Shown: in pieces, positions 1-9,190 of the stretch
Position numbering within the stretch: position 1 is the stretch's first letter
Layout: each line of letters begins with the position of its first letter
NCBI GenBank assembly: GCA_003210795.1
Contig: QCUJ01000002.1
Span: 35,359-99,358, forward strand
Source: Synechococcus sp. AG-679-B05
GTDB lineage: Bacteria > Cyanobacteriota > Cyanobacteriia > PCC-6307 > Cyanobiaceae
Reading direction: 5' to 3'
DNA length: 64,000 bases
Notes under the pieces: model-generated
The model's database searches: none
Seen by the model: the letters and a program-made list of their open reading frames with translations, nothing else
Told to the model about the DNA's origin: nothing
Made by a program: the position numbers and the translations under genes

Positions 1-1454
1 GTTGCCGCTTCGCTGAGGTTGGACAGCAACCAGGGTGCAAGGCCGAGAACCAAAACACCAAGGCTCAAAGCGATCGCCGGAACCTGCTCACGCAGGGCAA
101 CACGGTCGAGGATACGGGGATTGACCACTTCGCCGGGGGCAATGGCAAGCCGTCCAAAGAAGGCGCGATTCACCAGCAGAAGGAAGTAGACCGCCGTCAG
201 TCCGGAGCCAACCATCGAAAGCAAGGTGGCGATGGGGAAGGGCTGAAGGGTGCCGCGGAAGATAAGAAATTCAGAAATGAATCCGGCCATGCCAGGGAGG
301 CCAGCACTCGCCATCACACCCACGATCATCAGCGAGCCCGTTAGCGGCAGCCCCCTCTGGGGATTGAGCAAACCACGAAGAACGTTGAGGTCGCGGGTGC
401 CGGTGCGGACGTAAACCACACCCACCATCAGGAAGAGCACTCCCGAAATCAGTGCATGGCTGACCATCTGGAACAGGGCTCCCATCAGACCCAGGGGTGT
501 TGCAGCGGCAGCTGCCAACAGCACATAGCCCATATGCCCCACTGAGCTGTAGGCCACCATCCGCTTCATGTCTGTCTGAGCGATGGCGGCTAAGGAGCCA
601 TACAACACTGAAATCGCAGCCCAGGCAGCCAGCCAGGGGGATGCCAACTGCCATGCATCCGGGAACAGGCCCATGCAGAAACGGAGAAGTCCGTAGGTGC
701 CAAGCTTCAGCAATACACCGGCCAATAACACCGACACCGGAGTGGACGCCTCGGTATGGGCATCCGGAAGCCAGGTGTGAAAAGGAAACAGTGGAATCTT
801 GATCCCGAAACCGATCAACAGAGCTCCCATCAGCACAAGCTGAGCGGTCATCCCCATTTCCCCGGCTAGAACGGGCCTCAGGCTGAAATCAATGCTGTCG
901 GTGACGAAGGCCAGCCCCAAAAAGGCCGCGAGGATCAGCACGCCAGACACGGCTGTGACGATCAGAAATTTCGTTGCGGCATAAGAACGATTCGCTCCAC
1001 CCCAGATCGCAATCAGCATCCAGAGTGGAATGAGCTCCAGCTCATAGAACAGGAAGAACAGCAGCAGGTTCTGCGCCAGGAACGCACCGTTCACGGCGGC
1101 ACTGATCACCAGCAGCAAAGCGAAGTAGATCCTCGGACGATTCTCAATCTTGCGGGAGGCGATGGCGGCCACCAGACAGAGCACGCCATTCATCAGCACC
1201 AGGGGCAGCGACAGACCATCCACCGCAAGGGCATAGTCCAGCCCGATGACATGCACCCAACGGGCCTGTTCCACCAACTGCAGTGCGGAATCGGCCGCAT
1301 CGAAGGGCAATAGCAGAGCAAAGCTGGCCACGGTCTGCACCGCCAGCACCACGATCGAGATCTCGCGCAGGCGCTCACTGGAGGGGGCTCCTGGCCAGAG
1401 CAACAACCCGAGGGCACCCAACAGTGGAATCAGAAGAAGAAGGGAGAGCAGCAT
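1..1454 (-). CDS. ndhD4: NAD(P)H-quinone oxidoreductase subunit D (NdhD4 type), C-terminus truncated by the window edge
   Basis: Manual reverse-strand translation from ATG at 1454 gives MLLSLLLLIPLLGALGLLLWPG...LPLFPFHTWLPDAHTEASTPVSVLLAGVLLKLGTYGLLRF, the proton-pumping NDH-1 subunit 4 signature; open through base 1, so absent from the ORF track. The '4' suffix is inferred from the neighbouring ndhF and carboxysome locus. Confidence 0.88.
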   Translation of the reverse strand, partial: MLLSLLLLIPLLGALGLLLWPGAPSSERLREISIVVLAVQTVASFALLLPFDAADSALQLVEQARWVHVIGLDYALAVDGLSLPLVLMNGVLCLVAAIASRKIENRPRIYFALLLVISAAVNGAFLAQNLLLFFLFYELELIPLWMLIAIWGGANRSYAATKFLIVTAVSGVLILAAFLGLAFVTDSIDFSLRPVLAGEMGMTAQLVLMGALLIGFGIKIPLFPFHTWLPDAHTEASTPVSVLLAGVLLKLGTYGLLRFCMGLFPDAWQLASPWLAAWAAISVLYGSLAAIAQTDMKRMVAYSSVGHMGYVLLAAAAATPLGLMGALFQMVSHALISGVLFLMVGVVYVRTGTRDLNVLRGLLNPQRGLPLTGSLMIVGVMASAGLPGMAGFISEFLIFRGTLQPFPIATLLSMVGSGLTAVYFLLLVNRAFFGRLAIAPGEVVNPRILDRVALREQVPAIALSLGVLVLGLAPWLLSNLSEAA

Positions 1455-1464
1455 CTCGGATGAA

Positions 1465-3309
1465 TCAGGTGAGGAACCAGCTCACCGAGGTGAGGAAGAG
1501 AACAATGGCCACAAGCACCGTGAGCACATAGGACTGGCTCTGACCGCTGACACTGAGCTTGAGCGAGTCAGCACTGGAGAGGGAGAAACGGGCGACTCCG
1601 TTGAGCAATCCATCCACCACCTTGCGATCAAACCAGTAGGCGAGGCGGGAGAAGGAAGCCACCACATTGACGATGGTGAGTCGGTAAAAGCGCTCGGTGT
1701 AGAAGTCGTAGGCGAGAAGGTCCTGCCACCAGCGCAGCACCGGGTTGAGCGAACGCGACCAAGCCTTGCTCAGCGGCAGCAGCGCGCCCACCACAAGACC
1801 GACCAGGCCACTGGACACCACAAGGGCTGCAGCCCAAATGGGGAAGGCCAAAAGTCCCTCCAACGATTCGAGGCGAAGCAGCATCAGTGGAGTGATTAAG
1901 ACGATCACGGAGAGGGCCACCATCGGCAAGGCCATCTGCCAGTTCACCTCGGCTGCACGCCGCGACTTGATAAGTGAGCTGCCCATGAACACATGGCGGA
2001 ACACCCGCACCAATCCAAGGGCGGTCAGGGCATTGGTGAGTAGAAAAATGGCCATGTAAGGCACCGATCGCACACTGAGCAACTCGATCGACTGCGCCAG
2101 GGCCAGGAATCCACCCAGAGGCAGGAATCCCACCAGTCCGGCCCCTCCGACGAGGAACGCGGTTGTCGTGGCTGGCATGCGGCTGCCGAGACCACCCAGC
2201 TCGGTGATGTCCTGACAGTTGGTGGAGGCAATCACTCCACCGATGCTCATCGAAAGCAAGGCCTTCGAAACGGCGTGGGTGAACAACAGCAGTAAAGCCA
2301 GCACTGGGATCTGCAGCGCAATCGCAATGAACACCAGACCCAACTGGGCCGTGGTGGAATACGAAAGGGTGCGTTTGATGTCGACCTGGGCCAGGGCCAC
2401 CAAAGACCCACCGATGGCACTGATGCTGCCGATCACCAGCATCACGCCAATGGCGATGGGCGAGAGCTGCAAAATCGGCATCACCTTGAGAAGCACGATC
2501 GCTCCGCAGGTCACCACCACCGAATTGCGAAGAATCGAGGCCGGGTTCGGCCCCTCCATCGCTTCATCAAGCCAGAGGTGCATCGGGAACTGAGCACACT
2601 TACCGGTGGGACCGGCAATCAAGCCGAGGCTCAGCAGTGTGGCCGCCAACGGCGACAGGCGGTCCTGCGCAGCCCATGCATAAAGGTCGTTGAAACCCAT
2701 CACACCGGAGTAGGCGCAGAGGGCGACCACCCCCATCAGCAGGAGCACATCACCAACTCTCTTGGTAAGAAAGGCATCACGGGCTGCGGTGACCACCAGA
2801 GGCTGGGCATACCAGAAGCCAACCAGGAGATAGGTCGACAAGGTGAGCATCTCCAGCAGGAAATAGCTCTGGAAGAGAGAGTCGCTGAGCACAACGCCGC
2901 TCATGGCGCCCTCAAAAAAGCCGAGCAAGGCGAAGAAACGAGCCAGGGCCCACTCCTTGTCCATGTACCCAAGGGAATACACCTGGGACAGCAAGCTGAG
3001 ACCTGTGATCAGCTCCAGAGCCACCAGATTGGTGAGAGACAGGCTGAAGCTGATGTTCAGCTCCAGATCAGCCACCGTGAGCCAGGGGAAGGCCAGATCC
3101 GCCGGGCCGAACTGGATCACCTGCTGAAAAATCAGGCTGCCGTGGGCAAAGGCCACGAGTGTCAGCAGGATGTTGAGGTAGGCAGCGGGCCGATGGGCAT
3201 CGCGGCGAAAGGCTCCACAGGCCCAGGGCAGGGAGACCAACATCCCGGAAAATCCGTAGAGCGGGATCAGCCAGGCGGTCTGGATGGGAAGCGAGAGCTC
3301 CGAAGTCAA
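1465..3309 (-). CDS. ndhF4: NAD(P)H-quinone oxidoreductase subunit F (NdhF4 type, CO2-uptake NDH-1)
   Basis: ORF 1465..3561; multi-TM protein with GPTGKCAQFPMHLWLDEAMEGPNPASILRNS. No ATG near the homologous N-terminus; in-frame TTG at 3309 gives MTSELSLPIQTAWLIPLYGF, so the upstream part of the ORF is probably untranslated. Confidence 0.85.
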   Translation of the reverse strand: MTSELSLPIQTAWLIPLYGFSGMLVSLPWACGAFRRDAHRPAAYLNILLTLVAFAHGSLIFQQVIQFGPADLAFPWLTVADLELNISFSLSLTNLVALELITGLSLLSQVYSLGYMDKEWALARFFALLGFFEGAMSGVVLSDSLFQSYFLLEMLTLSTYLLVGFWYAQPLVVTAARDAFLTKRVGDVLLLMGVVALCAYSGVMGFNDLYAWAAQDRLSPLAATLLSLGLIAGPTGKCAQFPMHLWLDEAMEGPNPASILRNSVVVTCGAIVLLKVMPILQLSPIAIGVMLVIGSISAIGGSLVALAQVDIKRTLSYSTTAQLGLVFIAIALQIPVLALLLLFTHAVSKALLSMSIGGVIASTNCQDITELGGLGSRMPATTTAFLVGGAGLVGFLPLGGFLALAQSIELLSVRSVPYMAIFLLTNALTALGLVRVFRHVFMGSSLIKSRRAAEVNWQMALPMVALSVIVLITPLMLLRLESLEGLLAFPIWAAALVVSSGLVGLVVGALLPLSKAWSRSLNPVLRWWQDLLAYDFYTERFYRLTIVNVVASFSRLAYWFDRKVVDGLLNGVARFSLSSADSLKLSVSGQSQSYVLTVLVAIVLFLTSVSWFLT

Positions 3310-3427
3310 AACGGCAAGCGGGATGGGAATCGGGCTGGTCGTTGAATAGCGGGCGAATCTAAGGGCCGGAACCGACTTGAGAGGCTCTTTGTGAACCCGA
3401 TGTAGTGCCGCCGTCGTGGTGTCTAGA

Positions 3428-3937
3428 TCAGAGGCGACGGAGTGCACCGCTGGTGGCCAGGGCAGGCTCCACTTCCTGGTGGGGGCGAGCAATGATGTGG
3501 GCGGCAACAAGGCCATCGCCGACGCGCTCACAGGCATCAGCACCGGCCCGAACCGCAGCATTCACAGCGCCTGTTTCACCGCGGACCATCACGGTGACAT
3601 AACCACCGCCAACGTATTCTCGGCAGATCAGCGTGACTTCCGCTGCCTTAGTCATGGCGTCTGCGGCCTCGATCGCCGGGACCATGCCGCGGGTTTCGAT
3701 CATGCCGAGGGCAATGCCCTGAACCGAAGGAGCTGGTGATGCCGGCGTGGGCAGCACTTTCGCTGCACCGGTGGAGCCACCTCCGGACGAGGAGGACCCC
3801 GACTTACTGGCGCTGCGTGAGGTTGTTCCACTGCTGGAAGCTGGCGTGGCCACAGGTTTCACATCCACTGTTTTGTTGGCAGCCGCGCTGCTGCTACGGG
3901 TCGTGCGGCGGCGGGGAGTGGGAGAAGGAGTGGCCAT
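3428..3937 (-). CDS. csoS1E: BMC-domain carboxysome shell protein with ~75-aa Ser/Pro/basic N-terminal extension (CsoS1E-like)
   Basis: C-terminal half nearly identical to CsoS1 (GIALGMIETRG.VPAIEAADAMTKAAEV...VGGGYVTV.VRGETGAVNAAVRAGADACERVGDGLVAAHIIARPH.EVEPAL); N-terminus MATPSPTPRRRTTRSSSAAANKTVDVKP is low complexity. Confidence 0.85.
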   Translation of the reverse strand: MATPSPTPRRRTTRSSSAAANKTVDVKPVATPASSSGTTSRSASKSGSSSSGGGSTGAAKVLPTPASPAPSVQGIALGMIETRGMVPAIEAADAMTKAAEVTLICREYVGGGYVTVMVRGETGAVNAAVRAGADACERVGDGLVAAHIIARPHQEVEPALATSGALRRL

Positions 3938-3989
3938 GGTGAGAAAAAAGTGGAAACGGAACGGAAACGGCGGAGGGTGGGGAAACTCC

Positions 3990-4241
3990 CTATCCGTCCG
4001 GATTCCAGAAATCGATGATGCCCCCGATGGTCAGATCGGTGATCACGCTGCTTTCGGGGCAGGCAAACCGGGCGGCGGAGCCGCTGGCCGTGAACACCCA
4101 GTTGCCCTCACGGGCGCCAACAGGGTCAACGGCAACGAGCTTCTTGCCCTTGTTGTTCTGAAGAATGCGCAGGTGCATGTGATCCAGACCGGAAACCCGG
4201 TAGGAGCAGACCAACGTTCCCATCACCTGCATGATCTCCAT
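3990..4241 (-). CDS. csoS4B: Carboxysome vertex pentamer protein CsoS4B
   Basis: 83 aa, BMC-P (EutN/CcmL) fold sequence MQVMGTLVCSYRVSGLDHMHLRILQ...DLTIGGIIDFWNPDG; 1-nt overlap with csoS4A. Confidence 0.9.
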   Translation of the reverse strand: MEIMQVMGTLVCSYRVSGLDHMHLRILQNNKGKKLVAVDPVGAREGNWVFTASGSAARFACPESSVITDLTIGGIIDFWNPDG

Positions 4242-4552
4242 CAGCCCTTTGCTCCTCCGCTTGGAGTGCTGGGCGACGGAGATGGAGACGGCGCAGCGGT
4301 TTTCGGTGGGTCGGGTTCCCAGTGATCAATGATTCCCACAATGGTGAGGTCACTGGGATACGACTTGCTGCCGGCGGCCTCGCGGGCGGCAGAGCTGCTC
4401 ACGCAGATCACCCAGTCGCCTGGCTTGGCTCCAACGGCATCGACGGCAACCTTCTTGGTGCTGCCGTCCTGAACCACCTGGAGATGCTTGTGCTCGAAAT
4501 CGGGGATTCGATTGGTGGAGACGAGCGGCTTGATGACCTTGACGATGAGCAT
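4241..4552 (-). CDS. csoS4A: Carboxysome vertex pentamer protein CsoS4A with Pro/Ser C-terminal tail
   Basis: Start at ATG 4552 gives MLIVKVIKPLVSTNRIPDFEHKHLQVVQD...DLTIVGIIDHWEP then DPPKTAAPSPSPSPSTPSGGAKG. Confidence 0.9.
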   Translation of the reverse strand: MLIVKVIKPLVSTNRIPDFEHKHLQVVQDGSTKKVAVDAVGAKPGDWVICVSSSAAREAAGSKSYPSDLTIVGIIDHWEPDPPKTAAPSPSPSPSTPSGGAKG

Positions 4553-4554
4553 GA

Positions 4555-6318
4555 TCAGTGGGCCTCCTGGATCGGTGGGGCGAGGGTGGAACCGATGACC
4601 TCTGCCGGAGCCGTCTGGTTCCGGTCGCGAATGGTGAGGCAAGTGTGCAGCAAACCGTCGTTCACCAGATCGGCATAACGGGTGGCAATGGCCTGGTTGA
4701 CCCGCTGGCAGTCCGCGATGGCCCGATCGCGGGCCCCGGGCACCCGACCGGAGTAGTCGAAGCGGACCACCACCGGAATCGGCAAATCCCGCGCAACGTT
4801 CAGCCCCTTGAAGATCTTCACACCCACATCAAGGTCTGGAGCACCTTCTTCAACCGTGTCGAGATGGGCGAAGTAGGTGAGGTTGCGCAGGTGCACCTCT
4901 TTAAAACCGATACCCACTCCGATGAAGCGCTCGGCATGGCCAGCATCGGGATAGGGCGCCCCGTGCAGCTCCTGCACATAGTCGATCTGAGAGCAATTGT
5001 TCGCAAGCAGACGGGTAATGAACGTCACCATGCCCGGATCCATGGCCGCTGGTGCAGCGGACTCGACCGCTTCAGCGATCTGTGCCATGGCCTGGTCAGC
5101 GGTCATCGTGGCCGTGGCTGCATGGAGCTCCTTGGCACACAGCCAACGGTCTAACACCATTTCACTGTCGCGGGATGGCGGGTGAATGCGTATGGCATCG
5201 GTATCGGTGTCGAGCCCGATCAACAACAGATCAACGGACGCACCACAGCAGAAGCTGTTCTCGACGGCTTCGCGAAAATCGAGCAATCGCTGATGACCGG
5301 CGGACGCAGCCAGTTCGTCGTTGCTCCCGTGGGCAGCACAACCCTGGTGCTCAGGATCGAGGGAGCTGAAGTGGTAAGTGACCACTTTTAAATATCGAGT
5401 CGGTTCCGACGCGGGATTGGGCATGCCCTCGCGGTGCCGGCGATGCTCCGTTTTCACCCAGCGGTTAACCGTGTTTTCCACATCGAACATCGCCCCGGCG
5501 TGGGAGCGACGACGGACCGCACTAAAAGGGATTCGGAGGGCGTAAGCAACGGTGTGAGCCAGACGTCCGTCAGCGCAAGGACTGACGTCCAACAAATGGA
5601 TGCCGCAATCGAGCAGGAACTGTTCGAACTCCGCTGCCGCAGGGCTGCTGGACGCGCCGCCCAGAGGATCGTCCTGGAAAAATCGATCACTGAACAACCG
5701 GTGGCTTTCAAACACACACCAGGCGAACAGAGCTCTCATGTCGAGAGGTCGCACCCAAGCCTTCTGAAGAATGTGATCAGGAAGATCAAAGCCCAGTTCG
5801 GTGCGGATAAGCCGCTGAGCCTGCTCAATGAAATCAGGCTCATGCTGGAGTACGGAAACCTGCTTCAGCAGAGGGACGATGCGATCAAAACGACCTTTGA
5901 CCTGTTCTTCGTAATCCCTCAGGCAAGCATTCGCTCCGGCATTGGTCAGAGGATGCTGCCGGTGCGTGATCGGCAGAGACGACCGACTGAGATTGAACGT
6001 GGCTTTCTGACTGGAGGCTTTGTTGCGGCGGACCCAGCCGGGCTGCGTGCGAGCTGGCTCAGGGCGACGTCCGTCGGCCATGGTTCGTATACGACCACCG
6101 GACACACTGCCCAGAGACAGAGTTGCCGCCTTGCCAGACGTGGTGAGGGCTCGACGCCGCTCGAGGGCGGCACCCCGGGTGCTGACCGCAACGGCAGGTA
6201 TCTCAGTGAGGCTGTCTGCAGGAGCGGCAGCGGTGCGCTCTTGCTGCAACTGACGACGGGTGGGCGCGGTGGGTGCCGAAACACCACCGCGACGGGTCGA
6301 CATGGTGGTGCGCACCAT
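4555..6318 (-). CDS. csoSCA: Carboxysomal carbonic anhydrase CsoSCA (CsoS3)
   Basis: 587 aa; position between csoS2 and csoS4A and CsoSCA-type sequence (CADGRLAHTVAYALRIPFSAVRRRSHAGAMFDVENTVNRWVKTEHRR). Start may instead be Met6 (6303). Confidence 0.92.
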   Translation of the reverse strand: MVRTTMSTRRGGVSAPTAPTRRQLQQERTAAAPADSLTEIPAVAVSTRGAALERRRALTTSGKAATLSLGSVSGGRIRTMADGRRPEPARTQPGWVRRNKASSQKATFNLSRSSLPITHRQHPLTNAGANACLRDYEEQVKGRFDRIVPLLKQVSVLQHEPDFIEQAQRLIRTELGFDLPDHILQKAWVRPLDMRALFAWCVFESHRLFSDRFFQDDPLGGASSSPAAAEFEQFLLDCGIHLLDVSPCADGRLAHTVAYALRIPFSAVRRRSHAGAMFDVENTVNRWVKTEHRRHREGMPNPASEPTRYLKVVTYHFSSLDPEHQGCAAHGSNDELAASAGHQRLLDFREAVENSFCCGASVDLLLIGLDTDTDAIRIHPPSRDSEMVLDRWLCAKELHAATATMTADQAMAQIAEAVESAAPAAMDPGMVTFITRLLANNCSQIDYVQELHGAPYPDAGHAERFIGVGIGFKEVHLRNLTYFAHLDTVEEGAPDLDVGVKIFKGLNVARDLPIPVVVRFDYSGRVPGARDRAIADCQRVNQAIATRYADLVNDGLLHTCLTIRDRNQTAPAEVIGSTLAPPIQEAH

Positions 6319-6325
6319 CAGACGA

Positions 6326-8689
6326 TCAGCCCCTTGCGCCGCCGGAGACGGTGATCAGGGATCCCTTTTCAGTGTTGCCACTCGAACCGGTGACGGGACT
6401 TACGGGCCATTCGGACTCCCCGTTGCGCTTGCGCTCGAAGGAAGACATGGCGCTCATCGGACCGGGACGGGTTGGATTACGACGGCGAGCCGAAGCACCC
6501 TCGGTACCGGTGACATGCTCACCTCGATCCCAGTCATCACCGGTGACCTTGGTGGATGAACCCTCGCCGGTCACCCGGGAAGCGGGGGCATCCTTGGGCT
6601 CGCTGACGACAGCGACGGTGGGCTGAAACTGACGTTGCTGACGGTTTTGGAATTCGCGGTTGTCGAAGCGGAATTGCTCGGTACCGGTCACCTTGCCGCC
6701 AGCCATGTCAAAAGGGCCGGTGATGCGGTTCCCCTGCTCATAGGCCGTCCCGGTCACACCCGAACGAATGTCACGCTGCTGCTGGGCAGCACGGGCTGGG
6801 GAAACGACGCTGAACCGAGTCCATGAAGCATTTTCAGGCGACACACCATGTGTATCGGTGCCAGCTGGTGCATCAGCACCACAGGCTGCTGCCAGTTGAT
6901 CAGCACCGACGTAAGGGGTTCCGGTGACCGCTTCACAAGCTCCACGCTCATCACCTGTCATGACGCCGCCAACGCCGGGTTGAATGCCGGTCATTGCAGC
7001 GGAAGGTGTTCCCGGACGCACGGGTGTGCGCTCACGGATGGCCTGAACCGCTGGGTTTCCACAGTGTTGGCCAGCCTGCTCGAGACCTGCATAGGGAGTG
7101 CCGGTGACGGCCTGGCAGCTGCCGGGCTCATCGCCGGTGACACGCTCAGAGCGGCCAGTCCGGGTACCGCTCACCACCTGATTCTTATTGGTGATGCTGA
7201 AACCGACTTTGGCGGCTTCGGGCTCTGTCTTGGACCCGCAGAATGCGTTGACCTGCTCAGCACTGACGTACTGGTCGCCTGTAACGCGATGACAGGAACC
7301 GAATTCATCGCCTGTCACAGCGGAGGAGCGGCCCACCATCGTGCCGGTGACTCCGGTGCCGGAGAGTGTGGCGGACAGGCCAACCTTGGCCGCAGGTCGG
7401 CCATCGGGTAAGGGGTCGGAACCCAGATATTGATCGCCAGTGAGATTGCGGTTGGCACCTGCTTCATCGCCGGTGACGCTGGAGGAGCGACCCACCATCA
7501 CACCGCTGACTGGACGCCCCTGTTCGGTGAGGCTGTGACCCACCTTGCGCGGCGAAGCAGTACCACCACCGCAGTAGGCAGCGGACTGGTTGGCCGAGAT
7601 GTACTCCGTACCGGTAACGGACTTGCAGGTGCCGGGCTCATCGCCGGTGACCTTCTCGGAGCGCCCCACCTCGTTACCGGTGACGCGATTGCCATGGCTG
7701 GTGGCCGTGACTCGGACCTTGGCTGGGGTTGTTGATTCAGGAGCGGTTTGACAGAAGGTCTGAAAGACCTCGGCACCCAGGTACTCCGTCCCTGTGATGG
7801 AACGGCAGGTGCTCGCCTCATTTCCGGTGGTCTTCACCGAACGGTTGGCCTGCGTGCCGGTGACTGTCTGACCTGAAGTGGTGGTGCTTTCACCAACCTT
7901 CCAATGGGCATCCGCCGCGGCAGCCTGCTTTGCGCCGTGACGATTGGGACCACTGGGACGGGTCACACCAGCGCTTTGCTTGTTGCGGGCCCCAGCCTTG
8001 GCGCGCAGTTCTCGCACCTGCTGGGCGAGTTCGCGGCTGGTGAGGTCAGGGTTGGCCTGGCGAGCCACAGCTGCGGCGCTGGTGGGCTGCTTGCCAGCCG
8101 TTTTGCCATGTTTGGCCATCGCATCACGTCGGGCGAGAACCAGTGCTCGACTGGGGTTCTCGATGGCGCGACGCTTTGGACTGGCAGAGCGTCGCTCGTT
8201 GCGACCGCTCAGCTGCAGCGTCGGGGCAGGACGTGACGACGATTGGGTTGTCTCAGCAGAACGCTTGCCGCCGCAACCGCAATCCTTGAATTCAGCAGCA
8301 ACCGGAGCAGCGGCGGATATCGACTGCTTCGCCACTTCAGATCGATTGCGATCCTTGCTTGTGTCAGCGGTCTTGCCGCGACGAGACAAAGCTTCGCGGC
8401 GCGCTAGAACCAGATCGCGACTGGGGTCACGCTTCTGCTTGACCTGGGAGCGGACAGGCGCAGCGGATGGGGTCAGGCTTGCCGAGCGTCGCGGAGAAAC
8501 AGCGACGGGCGCGGCTTGCACAGCCACATCAACCTGATTGGCATTGGCATTGGTGCGGGTTGCTCTGGAATCAGAGGCGGTCCGCACACGATTGGCACCG
8601 GCACTAACTGCGACAGAAGCTTTCTTACCGGATGTGGTGAGCGCCTTACGGCGTTCAAGTGCGAGTTCGCGACTAGAGAGTCTTGCCAT
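6326..8689 (-). CDS. csoS2: Carboxysome assembly scaffold CsoS2
   Basis: 787 aa with four N-terminal LxxRRxAxxxxGK-type repeats, about six VTGxExGxCxxVTGTxYxxxxQ middle repeats and a C-terminal domain; between rbcS and csoSCA. Confidence 0.95.
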   Translation of the reverse strand: MARLSSRELALERRKALTTSGKKASVAVSAGANRVRTASDSRATRTNANANQVDVAVQAAPVAVSPRRSASLTPSAAPVRSQVKQKRDPSRDLVLARREALSRRGKTADTSKDRNRSEVAKQSISAAAPVAAEFKDCGCGGKRSAETTQSSSRPAPTLQLSGRNERRSASPKRRAIENPSRALVLARRDAMAKHGKTAGKQPTSAAAVARQANPDLTSRELAQQVRELRAKAGARNKQSAGVTRPSGPNRHGAKQAAAADAHWKVGESTTTSGQTVTGTQANRSVKTTGNEASTCRSITGTEYLGAEVFQTFCQTAPESTTPAKVRVTATSHGNRVTGNEVGRSEKVTGDEPGTCKSVTGTEYISANQSAAYCGGGTASPRKVGHSLTEQGRPVSGVMVGRSSSVTGDEAGANRNLTGDQYLGSDPLPDGRPAAKVGLSATLSGTGVTGTMVGRSSAVTGDEFGSCHRVTGDQYVSAEQVNAFCGSKTEPEAAKVGFSITNKNQVVSGTRTGRSERVTGDEPGSCQAVTGTPYAGLEQAGQHCGNPAVQAIRERTPVRPGTPSAAMTGIQPGVGGVMTGDERGACEAVTGTPYVGADQLAAACGADAPAGTDTHGVSPENASWTRFSVVSPARAAQQQRDIRSGVTGTAYEQGNRITGPFDMAGGKVTGTEQFRFDNREFQNRQQRQFQPTVAVVSEPKDAPASRVTGEGSSTKVTGDDWDRGEHVTGTEGASARRRNPTRPGPMSAMSSFERKRNGESEWPVSPVTGSSGNTEKGSLITVSGGARG

Positions 8690-8716
8690 GTCCGCCCAAG
8701 GATGTCGACGTGAATT

Positions 8717-8736
8717 GAAGGGACACCAGTCCCTTC
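8717..8736 (-). promoter_or_regulatory. Second RNA hairpin between rbcS and csoS2
   Basis: GAAGGGAC-4 nt-GTCCCTTC, perfect 8-bp arms. Confidence 0.6.
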
Positions 8737-8746
8737 GGAAAAACTT

Positions 8747-8769
8747 GAGCCCTGATCAGGTCAGGGCTC
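8747..8769 (-). terminator. Terminator-like hairpin + U-tract between rbcS and csoS2
   Basis: Minus-strand GAGCCCTGA-cctga-TCAGGGCTC (9-bp arms) followed by AAGTTTTT. Confidence 0.65.
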
Positions 8770-8789
8770 GGAACCAATTGATCCGAAGA

Positions 8790-9131
8790 TCAGCGGCCTT
8801 CGAAGACCACGAAGCAAGCACCCTGACTTTGGGTGTAGGCGTCGTAACCAACGATGCGGACGTGGTGGTCGGGGTAAGCGCGATGGCAAGCCTCGAGCTC
8901 ACTGACCACAACGTTGAGATCCTTCTCACCGAAGAAAGGCAGCTTCCAATAGGACCAGTAAATGGCCATGGAATTACTGGGATGGACGTGCTCAACGAGC
9001 GGGCTCCAACCCTGGGCAATGATGTACGCGATCTGGTCGTAGATCTCGTCCTGGGTCATCGGCGGAAGAAAGCCGAAGGTCTCCAGGGTGGCGACTGTTT
9101 GATAGTCACCCACGGTGCTCTGGAAAGGCAT
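8790..9131 (-). CDS. rbcS: Ribulose bisphosphate carboxylase small subunit (form IA)
   Basis: 113 aa MPFQSTVGDYQTVATLETFGFLPPMTQDEIYDQIAYIIAQGWSPLVEHV...; downstream of rbcL. Confidence 0.97.
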   Translation of the reverse strand: MPFQSTVGDYQTVATLETFGFLPPMTQDEIYDQIAYIIAQGWSPLVEHVHPSNSMAIYWSYWKLPFFGEKDLNVVVSELEACHRAYPDHHVRIVGYDAYTQSQGACFVVFEGR

Positions 9132-9159
9132 GGGGGTCCTGGTTTGTAAGAAAGGTTGG

Positions 9160-9180
9160 GGCCGGTTGGATCAACCGGCC
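9160..9180 (-). promoter_or_regulatory. RNA hairpin in the rbcL-rbcS spacer
   Basis: GGCCGGTTG-3 nt-CAACCGGCC, perfect 9-bp arms. Confidence 0.65.
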
Positions 9181-9190
9181 GATGAATCGA

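Noticed and set aside
3310-3561. N-terminal 84 residues of the ndhF4 ORF as listed
   Set aside because: Overlaps csoS1E in another frame and does not look like NdhF; TTG at 3309 fits the homologous start.
5434-6354. 306-aa plus-strand ORF antisense to csoSCA
   Set aside because: Antisense to a supported CDS, low-complexity Arg/Gly composition.
6400-8000. Periodic repeats resembling a repeat array/CRISPR
   Set aside because: These are imperfect in-frame repeats encoding CsoS2 VTG motifs; no uniform repeat/spacer structure.
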